From Actinomycetospora chiangmaiensis DSM 45062 (lineage in GTDB: Bacteria > Actinomycetota > Actinomycetes > Mycobacteriales > Pseudonocardiaceae), in the NCBI RefSeq assembly GCF_000379625.1, contig NZ_KB903240.1, positions 392,980-456,979 on the forward strand: a stretch of 64,000 nt of DNA, in the 5' to 3' direction. Position numbers and translations under genes: made by a program. Position 1 is the stretch's first letter. The number at the start of each line of letters is the position of its first letter. Below are positions 1-8,308 of this stretch, piece by piece. The notes beneath the pieces are model-generated. The model saw nothing but the letters and a program-made list of their open reading frames with translations, searched no databases and was not told the origin of the DNA.

Positions 1-476
1 GTCACGGTGGGGTGCAGGGCTGCGGCCTGCGTCGAGAGCGCGGTGATGGTGTGGGCGTCGAGGCGCAGGTGGTCCTCGAGCAGCCGCGACAGCTTCTTGT
101 AGTGCGTCTGGGCCAACACGTCACTACGTCCCAACGCGGTGACCGCCCGGTACAGCCGTCCGAGAGCTGTGCGCTGCGCGCACGCGGCGGCCGCGGCCTC
201 GTCCAACAGCGCCTGCGTCCCGGCGGAGAGCCCCTCCGAGACAGGCTCACACCCAGAGCTCACCCCGGGCACGGCCCACGCCGGCTCCTCGGCCACGACC
301 GGCTCGTCGTCGGGCCACGGGCACTCCCGCGCCGGCACCCCGGCATCCAGCGCCGCCCACCACGTCAGCTCGGCGTCACCGGGCACCTCGAACGACGGCT
401 CGTCGGGCTCCTCGTCCCCCGGCGGGCACGGCAACGGCGACCCCGCCTCGGGGTCGAACCCTGCCGCGATCACCAT
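1..476 (-). CDS. DUF222/13E12-family HNH endonuclease-like protein (3' end outside window)
   Basis: Partial gene running off the left edge; 158 codons from an ATG at 476. Residues 1-80 are acidic and proline-rich; residues 85-158 are helical with a stretch around 123-158 (THYKKLSRLLEDHLRLDA, then a leucine/alanine helix) typical of the DUF222 domain that precedes a C-terminal HNH nuclease in actinobacterial 13E12-repeat proteins. The HNH part would lie outside. A near-perfect LexA box sits 10 bp upstream of the start, so expression is probably DNA-damage inducible. Family call rests on one half-domain; the nuclease itself is not visible here. Confidence 0.68.
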   Translation of the reverse strand, partial: MVIAAGFDPEAGSPLPCPPGDEEPDEPSFEVPGDAELTWWAALDAGVPARECPWPDDEPVVAEEPAWAVPGVSSGCEPVSEGLSAGTQALLDEAAAAACAQRTALGRLYRAVTALGRSDVLAQTHYKKLSRLLEDHLRLDAHTITALSTQAAALHPTV

Positions 477-486
477 GCACCCAGTA

Positions 487-502
487 TCGAACACATGTTC
501 GA
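487..502. promoter_or_regulatory. LexA SOS box
   Basis: TCGAAC-ACAT-GTTCGA: perfect 6-bp arms with a 4-base spacer, the actinobacterial/mycobacterial LexA consensus TCGAAC(N4)GTTCGA. It lies directly upstream of the DUF222 gene (start 476) and about 55 bp before the divergent MarR gene. I saw no second box with this spacing in the window. Confidence 0.85.
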
Positions 503-557
503 CAAGATCGAGAGGCCGTTCGGAGCAACTTCGCCGGAGGCGGGCTAGGGTCCGCGC

Positions 558-1001
558 GTGCCCGAGCTCTGGAGCGACGAACGGGTGGCGGCACTGCCGA
601 GCTGGTCGGTGATCCGGGCCCACCTGCTGCTGGCGCCCCGCCTGGCCCGCACCCTCGCGCCGGTCGGGCTCAGTCCGACGCAGTTCGGAGTTCTCGTCCA
701 GCTCGACAACACCCCGGGCGCCACCTCGTCCGAACTCGCTCGACGCTGCCTCATGACCCCGCAGAGCATGAGCGAGCTGCTGCCCGGACTGGAGACGGCG
801 GGCTACCTGCAGCGCACCGCCACCGGCCGCGGTCGTCCCGCCCCGGTACACCTCACGGACGCCGGCCACGAAGTCCTCGCCCGGGCCACCCCGCTCGTCG
901 AGGCGGCCGACCGCGCCGAGGCCCTCGGCCTGGACCCCGACGAGCTGGCCACGCTCACCACCCTCCTGAACCGCGTGGCCACCCGCGTTTCAGGACCCTG
1001 A
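558..1001 (+). CDS. MarR-family transcriptional regulator
   Basis: 147 aa, the usual MarR size. Winged-helix core: residues 35-60 (LSPTQFGVLVQL, helix 2), 60-82 recognition region (ELARRCLMTPQSMSELLPGL), wing at about 88-105 (GRGRPAPVHLT), then the C-terminal dimerisation helix. The GTG start at 558 follows a TAGGGT -10-like hexamer (546-551) by six bases, so the transcript may be leaderless; no clear -35 was seen. It is divergent from the SOS-boxed DUF222 gene and followed after 18 bp by a membrane protein gene, a plausible target. Ligand unknown. Confidence 0.85.
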   Translation: MPELWSDERVAALPSWSVIRAHLLLAPRLARTLAPVGLSPTQFGVLVQLDNTPGATSSELARRCLMTPQSMSELLPGLETAGYLQRTATGRGRPAPVHLTDAGHEVLARATPLVEAADRAEALGLDPDELATLTTLLNRVATRVSGP

Positions 1002-1019
1002 AACCGGGGACTCCCCGAT

Positions 1020-1532
1020 GTGGCCTCCTCGGTCGGCAAGCGCACCCGCCACCTGCTCGTGTTCGCCCACGTCGTCGTCTCGCTCGGCTGGATGGGCGCC
1101 GGGGCGGCGAACGTCGTGCTCACCTCGACGGCGGCCGTGACCGACGACGTCGAGCTGCGGCGGGCCTGCTACCTACTGGTCTCGACGATCGACCGCTGGC
1201 TCGTCATCCCCGGGGCGTTCCTCGCGCTCGCCACCGGGGTGGTCCTCAGCCTGGTCACGCCGTGGGGGCTGGTCACGTACTGGTGGGTGCTCGTGAAGCT
1301 CGGGCTGACGGTCGCGGTGATCCTCTACAGCACGTTCTGCGTGGGCGTGTGGGTCGAGGAGAGCATCGCCGTCGGCACCTCCCCCAGTCCGGTCGCCGGT
1401 CCGCTCGTGGTCGGCCCGCTCGTGAGCATGGCGGCGTTCCCGCTCATGACGTGGGCGTCGGTCGCCAAGCCGTGGGGCCGGACGCCCTGGCGCCGGCGTC
1501 CGGCGCGCCGCCGGACCCTCGCAGCGGCCTGA
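1020..1532 (+). CDS. DUF2269-like integral membrane protein
   Basis: 170 aa with about four hydrophobic segments (roughly residues 10-30, 52-75, 80-103, 122-145) and a basic arginine-rich tail (150-166), consistent with cytoplasmic positive-inside topology. The N-terminal HLLVFAHVVVSLGWMGAGAAN resembles the DUF2269 group. Starts GTG at 1020, 18 bp after the MarR gene, so probably co-transcribed with it. No catalytic motif; function unknown. Confidence 0.6.
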   Translation: MASSVGKRTRHLLVFAHVVVSLGWMGAGAANVVLTSTAAVTDDVELRRACYLLVSTIDRWLVIPGAFLALATGVVLSLVTPWGLVTYWWVLVKLGLTVAVILYSTFCVGVWVEESIAVGTSPSPVAGPLVVGPLVSMAAFPLMTWASVAKPWGRTPWRRRPARRRTLAAA

Positions 1533-1556
1533 CGTCGGACACGGGAAGCTCGCACC

Positions 1557-2168
1557 GTGAGCTACGTCCGGCGCGGCCCGTGGACCTGCGGGTTCCTCGT
1601 CGTCCTGCTCGCCGCGCACGCGTGGTTCACCTTCTCCCCCGCGGCGGACACCGCTGTCGCCTGGCTCTCGACGAACCTCGACAACCTGGGCCACCACCCG
1701 GTCGGCTCGCTGGTCGGGAGCGCCGTGGTCACCGACGGGTCGTTGCTCGACCCGGGGCTCGTGATCACGCTCTGGCTCGGCATCGGCGGCGCCCTGTGGT
1801 GGATCGAGGCGCACCGTGGGGCGGGGCGGGCGGCCACGGTGTTCCTCACGGGCCACGTGGGCGCGACCCTGCTGACCGCCCTCATACTGATCGCCGCCAT
1901 CCGCGCCGGTCGCTACCCCGACGACACCCGGGCCGCCGTCGACGTCGGCATCTCCTACGGGGCCGAGGCCGCGCTCGCCGGGGCCGTCGTCGCGCTGCCG
2001 CGATGGTTGTGGGCGCCCTGGGTGGTGTTCGTCGTGGGCTGGCCCATCTCCGACGCCGACTGGTACGGGCTGCTCCCCGACTTCACCACGGTCGGGCACC
2101 TGCTCGCGGCCACGATCGGCTTCGGCCTCGCCGCGACGCTCCTCAGAACTCCACGATCGACTTCGTGA
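1557..2168 (+). CDS. Rhomboid-like integral membrane protein
   Basis: 203 aa, about six hydrophobic segments, short basic N-terminus. The spacing of helices, HVGATLL in mid-protein and the DVGISYGAEAALAG segment resemble actinobacterial rhomboid-like proteins, but the catalytic GxSx of true rhomboid proteases is not evident, so proteolytic activity is doubtful. GTG start at 1557, 24 bp after the preceding membrane protein. Its last 26 bp overlap the 3' end of the convergent thioesterase gene. Confidence 0.6.
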   Translation: MSYVRRGPWTCGFLVVLLAAHAWFTFSPAADTAVAWLSTNLDNLGHHPVGSLVGSAVVTDGSLLDPGLVITLWLGIGGALWWIEAHRGAGRAATVFLTGHVGATLLTALILIAAIRAGRYPDDTRAAVDVGISYGAEAALAGAVVALPRWLWAPWVVFVVGWPISDADWYGLLPDFTTVGHLLAATIGFGLAATLLRTPRSTS

Positions 2169-2571
2169 TCTGCCCCTGCGCGAGGACGACGCCGTCGACC
2201 TCGCGCTCCGCGCTCACACCGACGAAGGCGAGGGTCCGGGTCCGGCGGGCGAGTTCCGCGCGGACGCGCACACGCTGCCCGACCGTCGCCGCCCGGAGGT
2301 ACTGGGTGGAGATCTGGTGGGTCACGGCGTGCTCCGCCGCGGTCAGCGTCGGGAGGACGGCGAGGTAGCCGGCGAGCTCGAGCGCCGCGGCGAGCGCCGA
2401 GGCGTGCAGGGTCGCCGCCGGGGTGACGGCGATCCCGGCGACCTCGAAGGCCACGCCCTGCAGGGGGTCCGCCGAGTCGACGAACTCGAGCCCGAGGGCG
2501 TCGGGCAGCGCCACGGCGAGCGCGGCCTCGGCGCGGGCGAGCAGGGCATCTCCGCTGAGGAGGTGGGGCAT
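2143..2571 (-). CDS. PaaI/DUF4442-like hotdog thioesterase
   Basis: 142 aa, normal for a single hotdog domain. A central hydrophobic helix (LHASALAAALELAGYLA, about 60-77) is followed by antiparallel strands (HAVTHQISTQYLRAA, RVRVRAELARR, TLAFVGVSAER). Such proteins hydrolyse acyl-CoA thioesters; substrate cannot be told. Start set at ATG 2571; a longer open frame upstream runs into the region before ppk2 and lacks homology. Divergent from ppk2 with about 90 bp between them that contain one copy of the dispersed 12-mer (2590-2601). Confidence 0.65.
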   Translation of the reverse strand: MPHLLSGDALLARAEAALAVALPDALGLEFVDSADPLQGVAFEVAGIAVTPAATLHASALAAALELAGYLAVLPTLTAAEHAVTHQISTQYLRAATVGQRVRVRAELARRTRTLAFVGVSAEREVDGVVLAQGQITKSIVEF

Positions 2572-2659
2572 GGCCCCAGCCTGACCCGACCCGTCGTCGG
2601 GAACGTGACCGTGAGGCGACCCCCGGCCGACGTTCACCTGACGGCCACCTCCTCGGGCC

Positions 2660-3613
2660 ATGATCGCGACCGTGACACCGGACCGTGACGAGCTCTCCGA
2701 CCTCGCGGGAGTGCCCATCGAGCAGCTCTCCGTCGACACCGACGGAGCCGAGGACGACGACCCGACCCTTCTGGGGCCCGACGGGCAGGTCGTCGACACC
2801 TGGCGCGAGGGCTACCCGTACGACCGGCGACTGGACCGCAAGGAGTACGAGGAGCAGAAGCGGCTGCTGCAGATCGAGCTGCTCAAGCTCCAGGCGTGGG
2901 TGAAGGACAGCGGGCAGAAGATCGTGCTGCTCTTCGAGGGCCGGGACGCCGCGGGCAAGGGCGGGACGATCAAGCGGTTCACCGAGCACCTCAACCCGCG
3001 CGGCACCCGCGTCGTCGCGCTGGAGAAGCCGACCGAGCGCGAGCGGACACAGTGGTACTTCCAGCGCTACGTGGTGCACCTGCCCTCGGCCGGCGAGATC
3101 GTGCTGTTCGACCGCTCCTGGTACAACCGCGCGGGCGTCGAACGCGTCATGGGCTACGCCGAGCCGCGCCAGTACCTGGAGTTCATGCGCGAGACGCCGG
3201 ACCTCGAGCGAATGCTGGTCCGCAGCGGGATCCACCTGCTCAAGTTCTGGTTCTCGGTGTCGCAGTCCGAGCAGCGCACCCGGTTCCTCATCCGCCAGGT
3301 CGACCCCGTGCGCCGCTGGAAGCTCTCCCCCAACGACCTCGCCTCGATCCACCGCTGGGACGACTACACCGCGGCGAAGGAGGCGATGTTCTTCTACACC
3401 GACACCGCCGACGCGCCGTGGACGGTGGTGAAGTCGAACGACAAGAAGCGGGCCCGGCTCGAGGCGATCCGCCACGTCCTGCACCGCTTCGACTACCCGG
3501 AGAAGGACCCGGAGGTGGCCCACGCGCCCGACCCCGCCGTCGTCGGGCCCGCCTCCGAGCTCTTCGAGCACGGCGAGGAGGCGGGCGAGCGGCACGCGCC
3601 GCCGCTGCGCTGA
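2660..3613 (+). CDS. ppk2: Polyphosphate kinase 2
   Basis: 317 aa PPK2, transferring phosphate between polyphosphate and nucleoside di/monophosphates in the cytosol. Walker A is FEGRDAAGKGG (about residue 94-104), the lid segment is NPRGTRVVALEKPTERER, and Walker B is FDRSWYNRAGVERVMG (about 152-167). One PPK2 domain, about the length of class I enzymes, with acidic N-terminal and alanine/proline C-terminal tails. It converges on a CHAD-like gene; CHAD domains bind polyphosphate, so a functional link is likely. No strong ribosome-binding site before the ATG. Confidence 0.95.
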   Translation: MIATVTPDRDELSDLAGVPIEQLSVDTDGAEDDDPTLLGPDGQVVDTWREGYPYDRRLDRKEYEEQKRLLQIELLKLQAWVKDSGQKIVLLFEGRDAAGKGGTIKRFTEHLNPRGTRVVALEKPTERERTQWYFQRYVVHLPSAGEIVLFDRSWYNRAGVERVMGYAEPRQYLEFMRETPDLERMLVRSGIHLLKFWFSVSQSEQRTRFLIRQVDPVRRWKLSPNDLASIHRWDDYTAAKEAMFFYTDTADAPWTVVKSNDKKRARLEAIRHVLHRFDYPEKDPEVAHAPDPAVVGPASELFEHGEEAGERHAPPLR

Positions 3614-3628
3614 ATCCCCCGCAGCGGC
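3601..3628. terminator. Hairpin at end of ppk2, between convergent genes
   Basis: Perfect 9-bp stem (GCCGCTGCG 3601-3609 with CGCAGCGGC 3620-3628) around a 10-base loop that contains the ppk2 stop codon. It lies 10 bp from the stop of the opposing CHAD-like gene and could serve both. No T-tract, as is common in high-GC actinobacteria. Confidence 0.5.
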
Positions 3629-3638
3629 GCCCGCCCGC

Positions 3639-4718
3639 CTACAGCTTGTGCAGCTTCGGCTTCGTGTAGGCGGTGACGGCAGCCTCGAGCGCGTCGTCGG
3701 CCAGCTCCCGGCGGGTGCGGGCGCCGACGTGGAGCACGCCGTAGGTGAAGCTCGGTTCGCCCGCGCGGTGCGCGAGGTCGGCGAGGTCCACCAGCCAGTG
3801 CGCGGCCGCCTCGCTGCGCCGCCGCTCCACGAGGGCCGCCGCCAGCGCCTCGGCGGCACGGGCGAGCTTGCGGGCGTCCTTCCCGAGGACGGGCTGGGTG
3901 ACGTGGGCGGTCGTCGCCACCGTGGTGGCGGCGGAGATCACCGGAGCGAGCTGCGGGTCGCCCGCCCGGTCCGACCCGCGGGCCTCGGCGACGGCCGCAT
4001 CGGCGGCCTGCCGGGCGGCCTCGTCCGCGGCGGTCAGCGCCGAGGCCAGCACCTTCGCCGTGTGCTTGGGCTTGCTGCCCGCGATCGGGGCGGTCAGCAC
4101 GAGCCGGTCGGCGTGCTCCACCAGGCTCGACCACTCGGGCTGCGTGAGCATCGTCGCGACCGCGTCGCGCCGCTCCGTCGTCCGGGCCGACACCACGAGG
4201 CGCAGCCGCTGCTCCACCGGGCCGAGACGCAGCGACGGGTCGAGGCCGCCGAGCAGGTCCTCGAGCACGTCGACGGTGTCCTCCAGGCCGCGGGCCTCGT
4301 CGACGATCGCCCGGGCCCAGGCCAGCTCCGCCCGCAGCGGCGTGACGTCGGGCCCCTCGATCAGCGGGGCGAACCCGGCCACCACCGCGTCGAGCTCCGC
4401 CAGCACCTCGGCGAGGCCCTCGACGTCGACGCCGGCGGCGACCACGGAGTCGTCGTCCTCGTCGTCGGAGGCGTCGGCGTCCGGCACCTCCTCCGGGGCG
4501 GCGGGGACCGTCACCGACGTGCCGCCGTCGTCGTCCTGCCCGGCGTCGGTGTCGGGAGCGCCGTCGGAGGACGCGGCGACCTCGGTGTCGTCGAGCGTCG
4601 GCACCGGCTCGTCGGTCTCGAACTCCACCGCGGCGTGGAGGGCGGCGACGCGCTCCCGGAGCGCGGCGAGGACGAGCGTCGAGGCGGTCACGGACGCGGC
4701 CTTGGTCTTGGATCCCAC
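3639..4718 (-). CDS. Diverged CHAD-domain protein with acidic insertion
   Basis: About 359 aa from GTG 4718 (GTG 4796 is possible). The C-terminal 200 residues follow CHAD architecture: PLRAELAWARAIVDEARGLE corresponds to the usual LRAELxWLAxxLGxARDLD, then GPVEQRLRLVV, and a terminal GEPSFTYGVLHVGAR matching the family GxxxFxxGxLxxxE. CHAD helices normally carry conserved His/Arg (VHxxRVxxRRLR) that bind polyphosphate; that basic motif is not recognisable, and about residues 35-95 are instead Asp/Glu-rich. Facing ppk2, it may be a CHAD derivative with altered polyphosphate binding. CHAD assignment is by pattern only. Confidence 0.65.
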   Translation of the reverse strand: MGSKTKAASVTASTLVLAALRERVAALHAAVEFETDEPVPTLDDTEVAASSDGAPDTDAGQDDDGGTSVTVPAAPEEVPDADASDDEDDDSVVAAGVDVEGLAEVLAELDAVVAGFAPLIEGPDVTPLRAELAWARAIVDEARGLEDTVDVLEDLLGGLDPSLRLGPVEQRLRLVVSARTTERRDAVATMLTQPEWSSLVEHADRLVLTAPIAGSKPKHTAKVLASALTAADEAARQAADAAVAEARGSDRAGDPQLAPVISAATTVATTAHVTQPVLGKDARKLARAAEALAAALVERRRSEAAAHWLVDLADLAHRAGEPSFTYGVLHVGARTRRELADDALEAAVTAYTKPKLHKL

Positions 4719-4825
4719 GAGCGCCGTTGTACCCCGTCCGAGCAGGAGGGGCACCGACCGCGACGTACCGATCTCGCGACGTCGGCGACTGTTCACCGCG
4801 ACGTTCGCCCCGTCGGGCCACGATC

Positions 4826-6229
4826 ATGGTCGTGACCCACCCTGCCACGCCGTCCCGCACCCCCCGGGCCGGCAGCGGCCTCGACGCCGCGCTCGTCCCC
4901 ACCTTCACCGCCGAGCCCGGCACGATGCCCTCCACCCGGCTGCCCGAGCACGAGCTCGACCCCGAGGTCGCCCACCAGCTCGTGCACGACGAGCTGATGC
5001 TCGACGGCAACTCCCGGCTCAACCTCGCCACGTTCGTCACCACGTGGATGGAGCCGCACGCCGCCGCGCTCATGGCGTCCTGCGCGGACAAGAACATGAT
5101 CGACAAGGACGAGTACCCCCGCACCGCGGAGCTCGAGCAGCGGTGCGTGCGCATGCTCGCCGACCTCTGGCACGCCCCGGACCCGACGACGGCGCCCGGC
5201 ACCTCCACGGCCGGGTCGAGCGAGGCCTGCATGCTCGCCGGGCTCGCCCTCAAGCGACGGTGGATCGCCCGGGGTGCGGGGACCGGACGGCCCAACATCG
5301 TCATGGGCGGGAACGTCCAGGTGTGCTGGGACAAGTTCGCCAACTACTTCGAGGTGGAGCCGCGCCTCGTCCCGATGTCGGGCGACCGCTTCCACCTCGA
5401 CGCGGCCTCGGCGCTCGAGCACGTCGACGAGAACACGATCGGCGTGGTCGCGATCCTCGGCTCCACCTTCGACGGCAGCTACGAGCCCGTCGCAGACATC
5501 TGCGCGGCGCTGGACCGGCTCGCCGCCGACGGCGGGCCCGACGTGCCCGTCCACGTCGACGGTGCCTCCGGGGCGATGGTCGCGCCGTTCCTCGACCCCG
5601 ACCTCGTGTGGGACTTCCGCCTGCCGCGCGTCGCCTCGATCAACACCTCGGGGCACAAGTACGGGCTCGTCTACCCGGGACTGGGCTGGGTGGCCTTCCA
5701 GGACACCGAGGCCCTGCCCGAGGAGCTCGTCTACCGCGTCAACTACCTCGGCAGCGAGCTCGCCACCTTCACGCTCAACTTCTCCCGCCCGGGCGCGCCG
5801 GTCGCCGCGCAGTACTACCAGTTCCTGCGCCTCGGCCGGGACGGCTACACCCGCGTGCAGCAGCACTGCCGGGAGGTCGCGACGAGGCTGGCCGACCGGA
5901 TCGCCGACCTCGGCCCGTTCGAGCTGCTCACCCACGGCGACGAGCTGCCGGTCTTCGCGGTCCGCCTCCGGGACGACGTGACGCACTACAGCGTCTTCGA
6001 CGTCTCCGCCGGGCTGCGCGAGCACGGCTGGCAGGTCCCGGCCTACACGTTCCCCGCCGACCGGACCGACCTCGCGGTCCTCCGCCTCGTCATCCGCAAC
6101 GGCTTCACCCACTCCCTCGCCTCGCAGCTGCTCGACGACCTGCGGACGGTCCTCGGCCGGCTCGACCGGCAGAAGGAGTCGATCCGCACCGCCGAGGAGG
6201 ACAGCTCCTTCGCCCACACCGGCCGGTAG
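4826..6229 (+). CDS. gadB: Glutamate decarboxylase (PLP-dependent)
   Basis: 467 aa, matching the length of E. coli GadA/B. Group II PLP decarboxylase: NLATFVTTWME near residue 70, GSSEACMLAGLALKRRW (about 131-147), HVDGASGAMVAPF with the PLP-contacting Asp, and the Schiff-base lysine in NTSGHKYG (about 272-279). Converts glutamate to GABA, consuming a proton. ATG 4826 aligns with family N-termini; longer frames extend upstream. No GABA antiporter or acid-response gene adjoins it, so it may serve GABA metabolism. Its 3' end meets the convergent acyl-CoA dehydrogenase with 3 bp between stops. Confidence 0.94.
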   Translation: MVVTHPATPSRTPRAGSGLDAALVPTFTAEPGTMPSTRLPEHELDPEVAHQLVHDELMLDGNSRLNLATFVTTWMEPHAAALMASCADKNMIDKDEYPRTAELEQRCVRMLADLWHAPDPTTAPGTSTAGSSEACMLAGLALKRRWIARGAGTGRPNIVMGGNVQVCWDKFANYFEVEPRLVPMSGDRFHLDAASALEHVDENTIGVVAILGSTFDGSYEPVADICAALDRLAADGGPDVPVHVDGASGAMVAPFLDPDLVWDFRLPRVASINTSGHKYGLVYPGLGWVAFQDTEALPEELVYRVNYLGSELATFTLNFSRPGAPVAAQYYQFLRLGRDGYTRVQQHCREVATRLADRIADLGPFELLTHGDELPVFAVRLRDDVTHYSVFDVSAGLREHGWQVPAYTFPADRTDLAVLRLVIRNGFTHSLASQLLDDLRTVLGRLDRQKESIRTAEEDSSFAHTGR

Positions 6230-6232
6230 CCC

Positions 6233-8308
6233 TCAGCCGGTCACCAGGGCGAAGAGGTCGTCGGTCCCGACGGCGAGCGCGCCCAGCCGCCCGGCCCAGG
6301 CGCGCTCGTCGCCGTCCTCGTCGCGCCACGACCACAGCCGCGTCGTCGCGTGCCGCAGGGCGCTGCGCTCGGTGAACCCGATCGCGCCGTGCAGCTGGTG
6401 GGCGATCCGCGTGATCTCCGCGACCGACGCCGAGGCCTGCGCCTTCGCGACCCCCACGCCGAACTCCCCGCCCCGCTCCGCGCCCACGGCGACGGCGGCC
6501 TCCACCAGCGCGACCTCCTCGACCAGCTCGGCCACCGACTGCTTCACCGCCTGGAAGCTCGCGAGCGGCCGCCCGAACTGCTCGCGGGTGCGGACGTGGT
6601 CGATCGCGAGCTCGCTCGCCCGCCGCGCCGCGCCCGCGATCAGCGCCGCCCGCAGCAGCGCCAGCCGGTACCGACCGTCCTGCGCCGCGTCCGGGTCGAG
6701 CGGCGTCGCCGCCGCCGTCAGCTCGTGCAGGGTGAGCGTGTCCCGCGGCTCCCCCGCCAGGTTCTGTCCCTTCCCGACGACGGGGGTGGTCACCTCGGGC
6801 TCCTCGCCTCCGGCGCCGTGCGACCCCTTCCCGACGACGGGTCCGCCCGCCTCGAGCACGACCAGCAACGGGCCGTGGGCGCCGCGGGTGACCAGGACCG
6901 TCGGCGCGGACCGCCCCCACGGCACCCGGGTGAGCTCGCCGTCCAGCACCACCTGCCCGTCGTCGGCGTCCCGCACCACGATGCGGTCGTCGAACGCGAC
7001 AGTGAGTGGGCCGTCCGGGACCGGCTGACCGGCCGCGGCGAGCACGCGCCGGGCGACGAGGTCCTCGACGGTCGGGCCGTCGGCGACCCCGGCGCCGAGC
7101 GCGCGGACCACGGTCACCTGCTCGGCCACGGACGCCCCGGGGTCGAGCGTGAGCGTCGGGGCGTCCTGCTCCGGCGACGCGCCCAGCCCCTTCGTGATGA
7201 TGCCGCGCAGGATCTCGTTCGTCCCGCCGCGCAGCGTGTAGGCGGGCAGGTGCCCGATCCCCAGGGCCAGCACCTCGGCGAGCGACCCCACCGGCGCGGA
7301 CGGGTCGGCGACCACCGGGGACAGCGCCCGCACCTCCTCCACGACCGTGCCCTCGTAGCGAGTGCCCAGGTCCTTCACGAGCGCGGCCGCGACGTCCGGC
7401 GACTCCCCCCGCTCCAGGGCGCTCGCGACCCCAAGGGACAGGCGGCGCAGCGACGCGAGCCGCGCGACGAGCAGCCCGACCCGCCCCGCCCCGGCGTCGG
7501 GAAGGCCGTGGCGCAACAGGGCCGTGAGCAGCGGGAACGTCGAGAGGAACCGCTCGGGGCCGCTGCGCTCCTGCGCGAGCTCGCCGGTGACCTGCGCCCA
7601 CCCCGAGCCCTCGGGTCCGAGCGGGTCGCCCGGCACGCCGTCGAGGTGCGTGGCGTTGAAGCGGTGCTCGCCGGTGAGCAGGCGGATCGGCTCGGCGCGG
7701 ACCTCGGGGGCGTGCAGGTCGATCAGGTACTGCGAGAGCCCGGCATGCTTCGACCCGGCGTCGGCGTCGGAGCGGGCGAGCACGATGGCCGCGTCGTTGA
7801 CGTGCGAGCCGCCGGTCCACATCTTGACGCCGGTGAGCCGGGTGACGCCGTCGTCGCCGGTCTCGGCACGGGTCGCGACGGCGGCGAGGTCGGAACCCGC
7901 GCCCTCCTCGCTCATCCCGATCGAGAAGAAGCACTCGCCCCGGGTGATCGCCGGCAGGTAGTGCTCCCGCTGCGCGTCGGTGCCGTTCGCGAGGATCGAG
8001 GGGCCGGCCTGGCGGTCGGAGACCCAGTGTGCGCCGACCGGGGCGCCCGCCGCGAGCAGTTCCTCGATGACGACGTAGCGATCCAGGGGCGACCGTCCCC
8101 CGCCGCCGTACTGGGGCGGGAGCGTCATCCCGACCCAGCCCTGCGCGGCCAGCCGACGGCTGAACTCCCGGTCCCACCCGGCGAACCAGGAGTCGGGCCG
8201 GTCGAGCACGGTGCCGCGGGCCCGCTCGGCGTCGAGGAAGGCACGCACCTCGGCGCGGAGCTTCTCCGCCCCCTCGGGCAGCCGGATCTCGGGGACGAAC
8301 GACGTCAT
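6233..8308 (-). CDS. Double-domain acyl-CoA dehydrogenase
   Basis: 691 aa, nearly twice the usual 380-400. Residues 1-370 form one acyl-CoA dehydrogenase unit (GMTLPPQYGGGG, FSIGMSEEGAGSDLA, TGVKMWTGGSHVNDA, ending RGGTNEILRGIITKGLG); residues 385-691 form a second, partial unit with a C-terminal all-helical domain (RTREQFGRPLASFQAVKQ, HQLHGAIGFTE). Fused ACADs of this layout occur in actinobacterial fatty acid, steroid and CoA-ester catabolism. Between about 510 and 540 is a low-complexity stretch with PVVGKG twice, each encoded by the dispersed 12-mer, which looks like an insertion. Start ATG 8308 overlaps the stop of the symporter remnant (ATGA). Confidence 0.85.
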   Translation of the reverse strand: MTSFVPEIRLPEGAEKLRAEVRAFLDAERARGTVLDRPDSWFAGWDREFSRRLAAQGWVGMTLPPQYGGGGRSPLDRYVVIEELLAAGAPVGAHWVSDRQAGPSILANGTDAQREHYLPAITRGECFFSIGMSEEGAGSDLAAVATRAETGDDGVTRLTGVKMWTGGSHVNDAAIVLARSDADAGSKHAGLSQYLIDLHAPEVRAEPIRLLTGEHRFNATHLDGVPGDPLGPEGSGWAQVTGELAQERSGPERFLSTFPLLTALLRHGLPDAGAGRVGLLVARLASLRRLSLGVASALERGESPDVAAALVKDLGTRYEGTVVEEVRALSPVVADPSAPVGSLAEVLALGIGHLPAYTLRGGTNEILRGIITKGLGASPEQDAPTLTLDPGASVAEQVTVVRALGAGVADGPTVEDLVARRVLAAAGQPVPDGPLTVAFDDRIVVRDADDGQVVLDGELTRVPWGRSAPTVLVTRGAHGPLLVVLEAGGPVVGKGSHGAGGEEPEVTTPVVGKGQNLAGEPRDTLTLHELTAAATPLDPDAAQDGRYRLALLRAALIAGAARRASELAIDHVRTREQFGRPLASFQAVKQSVAELVEEVALVEAAVAVGAERGGEFGVGVAKAQASASVAEITRIAHQLHGAIGFTERSALRHATTRLWSWRDEDGDERAWAGRLGALAVGTDDLFALVTG
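6773..6841. repeat. Two copies of the dispersed 12-mer CCCGACGACGGG
   Basis: Copies at 6773-6784 and 6830-6841, each preceded by TT, inside the acyl-CoA dehydrogenase gene. Other exact copies (either strand): 2590-2601, 8434-8445, 11957-11968, 23584-23595, 27395-27406, 32738-32749, 40444-40455, 50463-50474. The 12-mer is a short imperfect palindrome (CCCG, four bases, CGGG). One-mismatch relatives lie at about 37205, 42163, 44276, 55793 and 59746; related sequence forms both arms of the hairpin at 13484-13527. Confidence 0.75.

Noticed and set aside
3745-6375. Very long open frame on the plus strand across the CHAD and gad genes
   Set aside because: High GC removes stops from third-position frames. 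The translated sequence is Arg/Ala/Ser-rich with no family motif, while the CHAD and GadB frames show clear conservation.
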